Shown: positions 25,601 through 36,651, numbered from the stretch's first letter. The stretch is DNA of 64,000 bases from Ureaplasma urealyticum serovar 8 str. ATCC 27618 (GCF_000169535.1 NZ_AAYN02000002.1:612642-676641), one strand, 5' to 3'. The notes: generated from the sequence alone by a model not told the origin. Program-made: numbers and translations.

Positions 25601-27919
25601 TTTAATTTTTTTATTTGCTAAACTAGGATTTGAAAAACTAATTTCATAATCATCATTTTCTTTAGTTTTAGCAGTTATTGTTGGTTTTTTAAACGAAATA
25701 TGATTATCACCACTTAATTGCTCTTCACTAATTAGATCAATGTTTGGTTGATTATTTTGTTTTAAAACGACTTTTTTAAGTGTGTATATATTAGATTTAG
25801 TTGGGTCATTATTTGCTAAATTTTTTGTTGGAATAATAACCTTGCCATTAGCATCAATACTTACATCTATCTCATGTTCTATACCATCTTGATCAACAAC
25901 AATCCCTTTGGTATTTGGATTATTTAAAGCTTTTTGCTTTAAATCATCATTTAAATCATTTGCTAATTGAGTGTGAATCTCTAAATTTCCATCATTATCG
26001 TACGTAAAATTTGGATGTGAATCTAATAAATTCAAATCTCGTTTATCAATTATTTTATCTTTTAGTTCAAAATCATTAAGATTAATGACTTTATTTAAAT
26101 CGTTATTTTCAACTTTAGCTAAATGATAAATATATCCTTTTGGTAAATCATTACTATCAAAAATAATTTTATTATTTTGATCCACATTAGCAACTACTTT
26201 ATATTCTTTATCATTATTATCAACAAAAGTTGCTATTAATTTTTGATTAATTAAATCATTATTTAAATTTTCTAAAATTTGAGTTTTTTTAGTTGAATCA
26301 ACACTTGCATTAGCAGCTGGTTTTTTAATTAATTGTTTTTGTTTTGAAGTTAAATCAAAATTTGAAGCCAAAACATTTTGTGGGTTTGAAACTGAAACAA
26401 TTTTGTCTAATGAATAATTACTGTTATTATTTAATGCACCTGTATCAAATGCTATGGTTCCATCTTTTTTAACTTTTGCTAAAATTTGGTGTTCTTGATT
26501 ATTTTGATCTTTAAAAATTCCATATACTTGTTGGTTAACATAATATGGCGCTACTTTAGCAATTAAATTAATATCACCATTTTTTGTATATTGATATGGG
26601 GTGTTTAATGCGTTTGAATTTAAATTATTAATTGATCGATTATGGTATGGGATCTGTTTAAGATTAACAACATCAACTTCATTAGTTTTTTTAATACCAA
26701 TAACTTCATATAAATTATTATCACCTAAAGATGAAATATCAAAAACAGCTAGTCCTTTTTCATCTGTTTTTGCATTAATTTTATATGTTTGATGATTTAG
26801 ATCTTCTAAGGTAAATTCAAGAGTAGTGTTTTTTAATTGAACACCTAAATCAACTTCATATACTTTTTTGTTATCAATAAAATTAACTTTAGCTTTTGCT
26901 GGTTTGTTTACACTAACTTTATGTTCAAGCATTAATTCATTATTTGACACTAAAACATCATTTAAATCATTATTGTTAACAATTCGATTTAATTCATATT
27001 TGTGATTTAAAGGTAATTTTTTAGTATTAAAATACCCAACATTATTTTTTACACTCAACGCTGGTATTAAATATTCTTTATTATTTTCATCTTTAAAAAC
27101 TGCTGTTGGCAAGGCTTGGTTTTTAGTTTTATTTGTTAAATCAACTTTTAAAACAAGATTACCTTCATTATCATAAGTATGTGTTTTATCAATTTTTTTA
27201 AACTGTGCATCAATATCATTAACATTTACAACTTTTGTTAATGGATTTGAATCTTTTAAAATTAGATCTTTTAAATAATAAATATTGCCATCTTTTAAAC
27301 TACTTGTATCAATATCAATTTTTTGATCTAATCCAACATGTGCTTCAATACTATAAACTTCATTATTTTGATTTACAAATTTTGCGACTAAAATTTTATT
27401 AGCAAGTATTTTATTTACCTTTAATTGAATGTGCTTTTCGTTTTTTTGATCCTCATATACATTAGTTGGAACTGGTTTTAAAACTTCAATTTTCTGTTCA
27501 GGTTTTAGCTTCTCATTTTCACGAACAATGTTATTATTTAAATCAATAATTCGATTTAGCTTATATTTACCTGTTTTTGGTAAATACTTAGTATCAAATT
27601 CAAATTTTGCATAAGAATCAATTTGAGTTTTTATTTTATATTCTTGATTGTTTTCATCAACAAAAACACCATAAACATCTTTGTTAATATAAGTTTTTGG
27701 TAATTGACCTTTAATGATTAAGTCACCATCATCATTAAAACTATAAAAATCATTATTACTTAATTCATTATTATTTTTTGAATGTAAAACAATCCCAATA
27801 ATTGCTCCTGCTCACGCTAAATTTAACGTGGCAAGCAATAAGAAAAGACGTTGTTTACGATTCTTTTTATTATTATCATTTTTTATTGTTTGGATTTTTT
27901 TACTTTTTTTATTATTCAT
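10655..27919 (-). CDS. Giant membrane-anchored repeat protein 1 (DUF1410-like), 5754 aa
   Basis: One open frame of 17,265 nt under code 4. Every fragment with standard stops lies in this frame, and at the joins I checked they connect at TGA-Trp. ATG 27919 follows AAGGAAG at a good distance. Residues 1-24 are Lys/Asn-rich, 25-45 form a hydrophobic segment (LNLAWAGAIIGIVL) with no lipobox, so I infer an uncleaved anchor with about 5700 residues outside the cell. Residues up to about 1050 are ~80-residue modules (NGDI/NGNL start, DENN.E centre, NHxYxL end). The rest is built of larger Ig-like modules with conserved signatures: DPxNVL, NRxYxL.xI, KPxKAYxN, SNLxFKxKF, NQLYRLVDVYY. No catalytic motif was recognised. 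Calculated mass is in the 600-kDa range. Function unknown; a surface fibre, adhesin or shield is the natural guess. Confidence 0.85.
10900..24740 (-). repeat. Long-module (type B) super-repeat block of giant protein 1
   Basis: A DPDN(V/I)L-type signature recurs near 15240, 17360, 18735, 20830, 22205 and 23650. The spacings are about 1.38-1.45 kb or 2.1 kb, so a set of three to five different modules repeats as a unit. Conserved Trp codons (TGA) often mark module borders. Confidence 0.7.
24740..27700 (-). repeat. Short-module (type A) repeat block of giant protein 1
   Basis: Tandem modules of about 75-90 residues, each opening with Y-(D/T)-x-(N/E)-G-(D/N), carrying F-x-D-x-N-N and a VD.NG.I.F segment, and closing with H/N-x-Y-x-L. 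The same module type forms the N-terminal part of giant protein 2 and most of the 5316-8393 protein. Confidence 0.7.
26520..26599. repeat. 80-bp patch nearly identical to 7417-7496
   Basis: Differs from 7417-7496 at a single position by my reading, inside genes that are otherwise diverged. It encodes QYTKNGDINLIAKVAPYYV and the following residues in both proteins. Confidence 0.85.
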
Positions 27920-28000
27920 AAATGCTTCCTTTATGTACTATAAAAAATACTATTTTATAGCATTAATAACTGCAACTAAAAATGCTCATAAAATGATAGC

Positions 28001-28015
28001 AAAAAAAAAAAAAAA
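28001..28015. repeat. Homopolymer A15
   Basis: Fifteen A on the plus strand (T15 in the minus transcripts), between the 28145 lipoprotein stop and the giant gene 1 start. Confidence 0.9.
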
Positions 28016-28033
28016 GACCGTTGATTGGCCTTT
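28001..28033 (-). terminator. Terminator with a T15 tail for the lipoprotein at 28145
   Basis: On the minus strand a 7-bp stem (AAAGGCC with GGTCTTT, one G-U pair, loop AATCAAC) runs directly into 15 T (A15 at 28001-28015 on the plus strand). It lies 82-114 nt upstream of the giant gene start at 27919, so the homopolymer could also affect that leader. Confidence 0.7.
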
Positions 28034-28103
28034 GTGCTTATAAAACCCACTAAAACGTATATAAATCTTAGTAAAATAAAAAACTTAAATCTTTATAAAA
28101 AAC

Positions 28104-28130
28104 TAGTTTGTGTAAAATCTTTGTGTAAAA
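28104..28130. repeat. Solo sequence resembling an IS terminal repeat; tandem TTTGTGTAAAAT
   Basis: Two tandem copies of TTTGTGTAAAAT (28107-28118 and 28120-28131). The 27-bp block starting TAG resembles the left terminal repeat of the IS at 62212 in order and spacing: TAG, then TTT, TAAAATC, TTGTGTAAAA. There is no transposase remnant beside it. It may be an excised-IS scar or a regulatory motif. Confidence 0.4.
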
Positions 28131-28144
28131 TATACTCTCATATC

Positions 28145-31100
28145 TTAGTTTACTTTAGGAATTTTATGACCATTAATTTTAATACTCTTTAAAAATTGTG
28201 TAGAGATCTGATTTGAATCAAGATTTGAGCATATATCTTTTAAATCATTTAATCAATAACAATTTTCATTAGTTAGTGTAATTTCAACACTTTTATTATT
28301 ATTTTTATTAATTTTTGCAACTATTTTTGACTCTAAAGTATCCCCATCACTATTGTTATATACATAATTTAATTCAATATTACATTCTTTATCTTGGGAT
28401 AAATTACTTAAAAATATATCTTGATCAAAAGTAATATTAATTTTTGGATCAGATCCATTAACTTCATATTTAATATTATCTACTTTTCATTTTAAATTAG
28501 GATTTAAGATACCAGGAAAATTAAAATAGCGTTGGTTATCTACTCAAGTTAAATCTAAATTTTTATCATTCAATTGAATTGAATTAATTCGATATTCGAT
28601 ATCAGGCTTTAAATCTTTTAATTCAAATTCAATTGTTTGGTGCTCATAGTCGATTTTTAATTGGTTATGAGCATTTAAATCAATACTTTCTTGTTGGTTG
28701 TTTTCATCTTCTAACACTAATGACATTTTATGAGTGTTTTTATCTTTAAAGATGAAATCGCTAAAATGCAACTTGAATTTAATGTTTTTTTGTTGTTGGT
28801 TAATTTCATGATCAATTTTATCTAAGTAAAATTGATCAAATCCCTCATCTAAAGTTTTAAAAGTCTTGTTATTGATATTTTTTAAATTAATCTGTTGCTT
28901 ATCAATAATAAGTTCACTAATTTCATAATCAGTATTAAAGTCTAAATTATCTAATTTAGTTAGTACTTGGTGTGTTTTTTTGTCAAAATAAAAATCTGTT
29001 TTAAATAAATACAACAGCTTGTTTGTTTTTTTATTTTTTAAAATAACATCAACTCTTTTTGGCATATTTATAACTGCTTGGTTTAGTGTTAATTTTAAAG
29101 TACTATTTGTATTTTTAATATCATTAAATTCTAAATTTAATAATAAATGTGGAGATGATTCATTAAGTGTTTTAACTGTAATATTATTAGTTAAATAATT
29201 ATCATCATCTATTTCAAAAGAAATAAGTTTGAATGTTTGATTTTTATCTAAAGCAAAAAGATGTAAAATAATGTTTTTTGTTGCATTAAGTTGAGTAGTT
29301 TCTGATTTTGATAAGTTTTTAACAAACTTATATTTATTATGATTTTCATCTTCTAAAGTATATTTTATTTTATGCTCAATACTATCAGCATATTGATTGT
29401 CTTGTAAATCAACATTTAGATCGGTTGAAGTTGATTTTGTATTTGTGAATGAAAAAACAGCTTTTTTGAACTCATTTGTTTTAAATTTAAGAAATGAAAG
29501 ATCCAAGTGAAATGGATGAGAATCAAAAAAATCTCCTATATAAACATTTACATTAAAAGGATCACTATGGTAATTACCATCAACATCTTCTAAGATAAAA
29601 CTTACAAATTCATAATTAATATGATTATCTAAATTTAATAATTTAATTTTAATTGTTTTTTGATCTTCATCAATACTCATGAAGCAATTTTTATCTTCAA
29701 AACTAAACTCCTTATATGCTCATTCATTTGGATTATTTAATGGATGATATCTTAATTTAATTTTGGGTTTTAAAGAATTTTCTTTTCTTAAAAGTAATTT
29801 TTCACATTTAATATTAATAATCGCACTATTTTTAGTAATATCCGAAATGAAAAGGTGTTCTTTATAATCTTTTTTCACTTCTTTTGATCTTTCATTATCA
29901 TGTTCTTTAGTAGTTGATAAATATCAAAACCAACTATTAAAAGCACTATAGTAAGAATTATAGAATGATTTATCTTTAAAAATTTCAATACTTGATCGAT
30001 CAGGACGTATTTTAAATGTTTTGTTAATAGGTCCATAATATCCACCTGCATAGTCATCATCACTAGGGAAAGATACTGGTTTACCATTTAATAAGATATC
30101 ATCAATTTCATAAGTTTTATCAACATCTAAACCATTAATTACAGCAGTTAATGAACGTTCTTGTTCATCGTATTTAACTTCTGAGAATTCAATTGGGTTT
30201 TGATCATTTTCTTTCCTAATTAAAAATTTAAAATTATGAATATTGGGATTGTAGAAAGCAAGATCTTCAGATAATTTTACTTTGATTGTAACTGCTTTTG
30301 TAATTTTATCAACAGCTGTTTCATAATCGATAGCTTCAACTTTAGCATAATCGCCTTTTGTTGTAAAATCATGTGTTTGATTATTTAAATTTAAAACTTG
30401 ATCATTAATCTTAATTTGTTTAATATCATAATGAGTTCCTCTTTCTAATTCATCAATATAAACAATAATTCTCTTGTTTAATTTATCAATAAAAAAATGC
30501 TTCTTATTAAGCTCTAATTGACCTTTTTTATAAACTCTATTATATGCTAAACTAATGTGGATGTTATTTAAAGCTTCATCACTATCATCTTTTATTTTTA
30601 ACTCTTTAAAGTTTAAAGTTAAATTAGCACCATTATCATTAATCTTTGTAATTTCTAGATTTTTTAAAAGATTATCACTATCATCAAGGGTTTTAAAACT
30701 GTGGTTTGGAATTGAAGTTAATTGCACTTTTTGATTATTAAAATTAAGTTCATCTAATAAATATTCACAATCAGATGTTAAATTATAAACAGTAGCATCA
30801 ATTTCATTTTTTTGCTTATTAAAAACAGCATCACTAGTAATGATTTGGTGATTAGTTTTTTTGACAATTTTTAAACTAAAATTATGAATAGCATCGTCTT
30901 TAAAAGAAACTGTTTTTAACTTAATCTTTATATCAACTTGGTTTTGTTTAATATTTGTAAACGAAATATCATTAATTTCTAAATGATCAATCTTCGTTAT
31001 ATTAGGAAGTGATGGTTGTAAATTTAAATCTTCATTAATATCTTGTTCGATAAAATTTAAAGTATGATCAAAAATTAAATGTTGTGCAGGAAATGCATCA

Positions 31101-31456
31101 TTTGAAAAATTAATGATAAAATGATCATTAATTTTTGGTTTACGAGCTAGCCTTAAATAAATTTTGTTATTAATAATCAAAGGATGAATATTTTCTAAAC
31201 GGTCAACTTTTTTATTTAACAATGGATTAAAAAGATTGGTGTTTAAAATTAAATTCTTATAAATACCTTGTGAAGTATTTAGTTCATTAACTTCATAAAC
31301 AACATAATAATGGTCACTCTTGGTATGAATTATATCTTTCATTAAAACATTAACATTTAACTTTGATTTATTACTACAAGATGCAAGTGCTGTAGCAACA
31401 ATAGGAACTAAAGCAGCTGTAAATAAAAATAATAACTTTTTCTTAATTAATTTCAT
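28145..31456 (-). CDS. Repeat lipoprotein, 1103 aa
   Basis: Predicted surface lipoprotein of unknown function. From ATG 31456 the signal peptide is Lys-rich then hydrophobic, with lipobox L-A-S-C at Cys27; after cleavage Cys would be lipidated and the rest exposed. The frame runs through TGA-Trp codons (29924, 28544 and others) to TAA 28145. The ectodomain has recurring elements such as TKxxVxIKIKLK, LxxLxxDxxYEIxDIxLN and a short linker, each about 100 residues, resembling the modules of the giant proteins. No enzyme motif was recognised. The first part (Y-V-V-Y-E-V-N-E-L-N, then RLARKPKINDHFIINFS) is closely related to the lipoprotein at 36652-39393 (Y-I-A-Y-E-F-N-K-L, RLPQRPKPNEKIIINSS), so these two are paralogs. 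The coding-strand motif TTTTGTGTAAAAT lies 26 bp upstream of the start. Confidence 0.85.
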
Positions 31457-31481
31457 AATTTTATATCCTTAATAATAACTA

Positions 31482-31494
31482 ATTTTACACAAAA
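31482..31494. promoter_or_regulatory. ATTTTACACAAAA motif upstream of the 31456 lipoprotein
   Basis: One of several intergenic TTTACACAA/TTGTGTAAA occurrences in the window; here it lies within the leader, 26 bp before the ATG. Role unknown. Confidence 0.35.
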
Positions 31495-31530
31495 CAATAC
31501 GACATCATTATAACCCATAAACATCAATTC

Positions 31531-31546
31531 AAAAAAAAAAAAAAAA
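31531..31546. repeat. Homopolymer A16
   Basis: Sixteen A on the plus strand, 75 bp upstream of the 31456 lipoprotein start; also the tail of the hairpin beside it. Confidence 0.9.
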
Positions 31547-31579
31547 CACTGCTTTTATTAAGATATTAAAAGCAATGTT
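31531..31579 (-). terminator. Hairpin with a T16 tail, minus strand
   Basis: A 13-bp stem (AACACTGCTTTTA at 31545-31557 with TAAAAGCAATGTT at 31567-31579, one G-U pair) followed on the minus strand by 16 T (A16 at 31531-31546). The gene immediately upstream on that strand is the antisense of ackA; the nearest minus-strand gene it could serve ends at 32893. Confidence 0.75.
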
Positions 31580-31725
31580 TAGATAAGTAAATAATAAAAA
31601 ATAATTGAATTTAAATTATTAAAAAAGCATATGCACATATAATAAAATAATAAATAAAGTGCTGATCAAAAACCAGAATTTTTTATTTTTGGTTTTAAAG
31701 TTTAGTTAATAAGTGGTGGTTAATT

Positions 31726-32889
31726 ATGATGTTAATAATTAATATTGGTAGTAGTAGTTGAAAATTTTGCTTGTTTGATATGAATTTAAAACAAATATTT
31801 AGTGGCAAAATTCGCTTAGACGTTAGCCCACACCAACTAAAATATATCTTTGATAAAAATGAATATGTTTATTTACTTGATGATGATCACAACAATCACG
31901 TTGATTTAATCATTAAATTTTTAATTAACAAAAAAATTATTAAAAAATTAGAAGATATCACTTATTTTGGAATTCGAGCTGTTTATGTTAAAAATTTTTA
32001 TGGAGCAAGTGCTTTTTTAAATAATGAAATTTATAATGATCTTAACCAACACACAGATTTATGTCCTATTCACAACCAAAATACTATCATGTTAATCAAT
32101 GACATTAAGCATTTAAACACCTCTGCAAAAATTATTATTATTTTTGATAATTGGTTTCATCGTAGTATTAATAAAAATAAATACACTATTGCTATTGATC
32201 AAACAATAGCAATAAAACATAAAATCCGTAAATATGGTTTTCATGGAATTTCTTTTAGTTATAGTAATAAAATAATGCAAAATTATTTAGGAAAACAAGA
32301 TGTTAATTTAATTATTTTACACTTAGGTTCTGGATCATCAGTTTGTGCAATTAAAAATGGAAAATCATTTGATACCTCAATGTCTTACTCTCCTCTTTCA
32401 GGAATTATTATGAATACAAGAAGTGGTGATATAGACCCTAGTGTTTTACTTACTTTAAAAAAAGTAAAAAACCAATCATTGAAGCAATTGATATTATTTT
32501 TAAATCAGCAATCAGGTATTTATGGATTAACAAAACATCATAGTATTAATGAAGTTGTTAATAATTTGCACAAAAAAAATAACCAACTTGCCCTTGAGAT
32601 GTACACTGATAGCATTGTTGATTATTTTATTAAATATTTAAACCATTTACAAAAGATTGATGCAATTGTATTTTCGGGAGGAATTAGTGAATTTGAACAT
32701 CTTGTTTTAGAAAAAATTATTAGTAAAATTCATCTAATAAACCTTGAAATTAACGATCATTTAATACTAACAAACACGTTAAATAAAATTTCAACATCTA
32801 AATCACAAATTCCTATATATTTATGTTTAGTGAATGAAGAGCACGAAATTGCTTATGAAATGCTAAATTTAATTAATAAGACAAAATAA
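31726..32889 (+). CDS. ackA: Acetate kinase, divergent
   Basis: Acetyl phosphate + ADP to acetate + ATP (reversible), a cytoplasmic ASKHA-fold kinase. 387 residues, near the usual ~400. Two in-frame ATGs (31726, 31729) precede IINIGSSSWKF, the N-terminal phosphate loop; I take the first. The start beyond the TGA-Trp matters, because starting at 31771 would delete the loop. Catalytic positions look kept: Asn6, FDNWFHRS (Asp, His), YGFHG with His173, DTSMSYSPLSG, NTRSGD with Arg232, NEEHEIA with Glu371/372. Divergent parts: the usual GHRVVHGG is IRAVYVKNF, YGFHGTSH is YGFHGISF, and the SG-LG-G region reads SGIYGLTKH. It is the only plus-strand gene in a minus-strand block and ends 3 bp from the converging lipoprotein stop. 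No pta gene is in view. Confidence 0.85.
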
Positions 32890-32892
32890 AAA

Positions 32893-35010
32893 TTATTCAT
32901 GATAGTCAGCACTATGAATAATATAAAAATACTTATCTAATGATTTGTTAAATTCAATATTTTGATTATTTACTTTAACATCAACAAAATCATAAACAAT
33001 TTGGTCCTCAATATTTTCAAATTTTGCTATTAAAGTTTTCTTATTTACATCATATTCTAAAGTTTTTGGGCTTATCGGATTAGTCTTATATCCTGTTTGT
33101 TTTTTAATTGTAAATGTAAAATTATTAGATGATGTAGGATTTGTGGGAATATTATCAAATTTTAATTTAATTGTTGTTAATTTAGTTTCTTTATTATAAG
33201 ATTTACTAATTTCATTTACATTAAATTTAGTTTTGTAATCACTATTTTTAGTATCAAAATCAAGCGGGATATTAAAAGGATGGTTATGATGATTTGTATT
33301 ATTTTTTAAAAATTCAGGTTTGTTTAATAATTGTTTATTTTTATAATCATTAATAACAAAGTCAATAACTTCATATGATTTATTTGATTCTAAATCATTA
33401 ATTGTTACATTCAATATGTGGTTATTAACCAAACCCTCAACAGTATTATTAGTAGTATCAATACTATTAGATGATGGTTTTAGTCTATATTTAACACTAA
33501 CTTTATCACCATCAACTAAATCAAAATCATCTTCTAAATGAAACTCTAATTTAGCGGATTTATCGGTTGAACTATAAGAAATCTTTTTGATTTTAATTTT
33601 TGCTTGAGGTGTATTAAAACTACTATTTAATCCTTGAGTATTTACTTCTAAAGCTTGTTTTTCACTAAAATCTTGTAGATCATCAAAAACTAGTTTAGAA
33701 AAAGTGTATTTTCGGTTTAATAAAACTTTATCGAAACTAAATTCGTACTCTTTTTTTGTGGGATCAAATAAAACAGGTTTTGATACAATGATGTTATTTG
33801 CATTATCCATGTATACTAATTTTAAATATTTATTTTTTAAATAATTAACGTTATTTTCAAAATATAATTTAATCTTAAAATCCAAATTTTCATCATTAAA
33901 TCAAAAATCACTGCTTTCATGTTCTAAGTTCTCTAATCTTTGAACAGTAGTTAATTTTGTAGAGGTTAAAATATTTAAATCTAAATTAGCTAATGATATT
34001 GGCTGTCCATTAAGAGTTAATGAATTTAGTGAGTATTTTGTATTAATTTGTAAACCCGTTAAATTAAATGATAAGGTCTTTTTAGAGTTGTTGTAGACAT
34101 AATTTTCAAAACTTAGGACATTTGATGGTTGGCGTGCTGAAACTAATTTTAAAATAAATTTTTGATTATTTAAATCACCTAACTTATTATCTTTAAAATA
34201 AAAAATCAATTTTGCACTAGTATCATAAATTTCTTTTTCAATTTTGGTGATGTTTAAATCTTTAATAATCGGGTTTGAGTTTTGCTTATTAGTATTAGAT
34301 AATACTAAATTTTGGTTACTAAAAACTAACTCTTTATTATTTAAAACAATCCTATGAATTTGGTATTTAGCGTTGTTTTCTAATTGAGTAAAATTAAATG
34401 TTATTGATGGCGAATTTGGTTGATAATTAAACTTAAATTTTGTAATTTGTTGGGTTTGTAAATTTAATAAACTAATCTCAAAAATATTTTCGTTTTCGTT
34501 CGCTAAAAAATATTTTGTAAATTCTAAATTTAAATCAGCACTATTGTTAGTAATATTTTTTCAATCAATTTTTTTTATACTAAATTGATCCACATTTTCT
34601 TGTGCTAATGTACTTGTTATAAAATCTAATTTAGTTATCAGCTGTTTTTGATTATTAATTAATAAATCTACTAATTCATAACCCATATTTGGTTTTAATT
34701 CATTAATAATTAATTTATTAAGATCATTATCTTTAACTAGTTTTAAATTATTAATTGTTTTTAAATCACCAGATGCTTTTTCTTTTAAAACAACACTGTA
34801 TGAATGTGATGCTAAAACTGCACTACCTTCTAAAAATAACTCAATACTATTAGTAGTTGTTTTAAATTTTTTTATTTTAAAAAGTACTTGTTTATCTTCA
34901 ACTTTACTTTTTGATTTAGTACATGCACCAATTAAGCAAGATAAACCAATAATTAAAGTACTACAAGTTAAAATTGTAATTATTTTAGTTAAATGTTTTT
35001 TAGTTATCAT
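32893..35010 (-). CDS. Repeat lipoprotein, 705 aa
   Basis: Predicted surface lipoprotein, function unknown. ATG 35010 is preceded by an AAAAAAGGA ribosome-binding site about 12 nt away. The signal peptide ends in L-I-G-A-C with Cys30 as the lipidation site. Fragments at 34561-35010, 33901-34209 and 32893-33885 share a frame and join at TGA-Trp. Modules of ~100 residues carry NSADLNLEF, NAKYQIHRIVLN and NRKYTFSKLVFDD-type strands, the last matching the type B modules of the giant proteins. It stops 3 bp from the converging ackA stop with no terminator between, so its transcript probably runs antisense into ackA. Confidence 0.85.
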
Positions 35011-35194
35011 CTTTTATAAATCCTTTTTTGAAATTATCTATTAAAAAGCAAATTGAGCTTTTATATCATACAATAAATAATCTATTTTTAAAACTTTATT
35101 GTTAATCTACGATAAATTTAAAAAGGTACTTGAACGTTAAGTATAATAACTTTTGTGCTCTTTTTTTATAAATTTATGTATTTAAATCTCTTTA

Positions 35195-36505
35195 TTAATT
35201 TTCATCAATAATATCATTTTCATCGATTTTAATATTAACAGCAACTAAAGTATGATCTGAGATAATAGAAGTAGCTTTTTTAATGTATACATCATTTGAT
35301 TTTGTTATTTCATCCCAATTATCAACAATATTTTGCATTTGTTGATTACTTAAAGAACCAAAATAGGTTTTTAAAAAAGCTAATTTTCAGTTTTTATCTA
35401 ATAATGTATTTGTCAAAGAAACTGATCATAAATCATACTTATAAGTATTTAAAACTTTAATTGATGGTGAAGTAAAAATTTTGTCATAGTGTTGTGCGTA
35501 TTTTAAATAAGTTTTTGCTAATGTAGTTTTGTTATTTTCATTATCATCTTTAAAATTGGATAAATAATTACGTTTATAAAGTGAAGCAAAGGCTCCTAAT
35601 TCGTTTTTTGTTTTAATATTAGTATCACCAACAAAAATTAAATCATCATTATTTCCATCTAATCTATCAATATAATCCATCACATTTCCTAATTGATATG
35701 CCTCATTTAATTCCTTTGAGCCTTGTTTAATATTAATTTTTAAATTTTTATTACCATAAGTATGATCATGTTTGCTAGTTTTATGTTCGTTTGCTCCTGG
35801 TGAATCTAAATGACTAGCGACAATTGTAAAATTAAATTTGTTATCTAAAGTTTGAAATTCATAGGCATAAGGCGGACGTGAATAAGTAATTTTAGTATTA
35901 TCATTCGAGTTCTTAAAATATTGTTCAAACAAAATATCTTTATTATCATTGTTTTTGTAAATATATTCTTGAACTGGTTTTATTATATTAGCCTTATAAA
36001 AGAAGCCAATTCGTTCAGTTTGTGATTCATTGCCTTTTGAAAATAAGTTTTTTGATAGCACATAATTTCAATTAGCTGTTTGATCAAATTGATTTTTGTG
36101 TAAATTTAATTCTTTTAAGATGGCACGCATTGGTAAATCATCGTGTTCATTATTTTTTGCACTATTAATTTCTGTTAAAGCAATTACATCAACATTACTT
36201 TTTAGAATCACCTTTGCTAAAGCTTCATTTTTTAACTGATTTATTCCACCTTGATTTAAAACATTTCAATGACCTACACAAATTGTTTTTTGGTTTAAAA
36301 ATGATCTTGTTGAGTTTGGTTGTTCTTTTAAAGAATTATTATTATTATTATTTTGAATTATATAACTATCATTATTTACACTTGTATCATTCTTTTTTTT
36401 ATTTTTTAAATAAAAAACAACGCCTATAACTGCACTTGTTATTAAAACGATTAACAATGTTAATGAAATAGTAATTACTCATTTCCGGCTTTTATTATTC
36501 TTCAT
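35195..36505 (-). CDS. Membrane-anchored nuclease, endonuclease/exonuclease/phosphatase fold
   Basis: Likely ecto-nuclease degrading DNA or RNA to supply nucleotides, in the style of mycoplasma MnuA-type membrane nucleases. 436 residues from ATG 36505 (AAGGAA 5 nt upstream) to TAA 35195. Residues 1-8 are basic, 9-34 form a single transmembrane segment without a lipobox, then a low-complexity Asn-rich linker. The EEP signature set is present: GHWNVLN (78-84), IALTEIN (metal-binding Glu), ERIGFFYK, ASHLDSPG (His near 232), VGDTN (GDTN 293-296) and SDHTLVAV (416-418). The family uses Mg/Ca-dependent phosphodiester hydrolysis. It sits between two repeat lipoprotein genes on the same strand. Substrate and exposure are inferred. 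Confidence 0.87.
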
Positions 36506-36630
36506 AAATTTCCTTAATTTTGTTCATAGTCATTAAATTTTAAACAATAATTTAATCCTTTTTTAATCTTTTAGACAAGGCAAAGCAAATGAATCATATA
36601 GAATTCATTTATTTATAAAAATTAAGTTTT

Positions 36631-36646
36631 AAAAAAAAAAAAAAAA
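36631..36646. repeat. Homopolymer A16 just after the 36652 lipoprotein stop
   Basis: Sixteen A on the plus strand, 5 bp beyond the stop of the 36652-39393 gene and 126 bp before the nuclease start. It is T16 in the transcript. I see only a weak TTAA/TTAA hairpin ahead of it, so it is either a poor terminator or a slippery spacer. Confidence 0.88.
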
Positions 36647-36651
36647 TATCG

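Noticed and set aside
10733-27112. About 17 separate minus-strand hypothetical proteins
   Set aside because: They share one frame and are split only by TGA, which is Trp here; treated as one gene.
27828-28043. Plus-strand 71-aa hydrophobic ORF ending in a Lys run
   Set aside because: Antisense of the giant gene 1 start, running into the A15 tract; no support as a gene.
31667-31700. AAAACCA...TGGTTTT hairpin upstream of ackA as a terminator or riboswitch
   Set aside because: Short AT-rich stem with a long A/T loop; too weak to assign a role.
36061-36110. Another TTGTGTAAA motif at about 36097
   Set aside because: Lies inside the nuclease coding sequence and is explained by its codons; not counted with the intergenic set.
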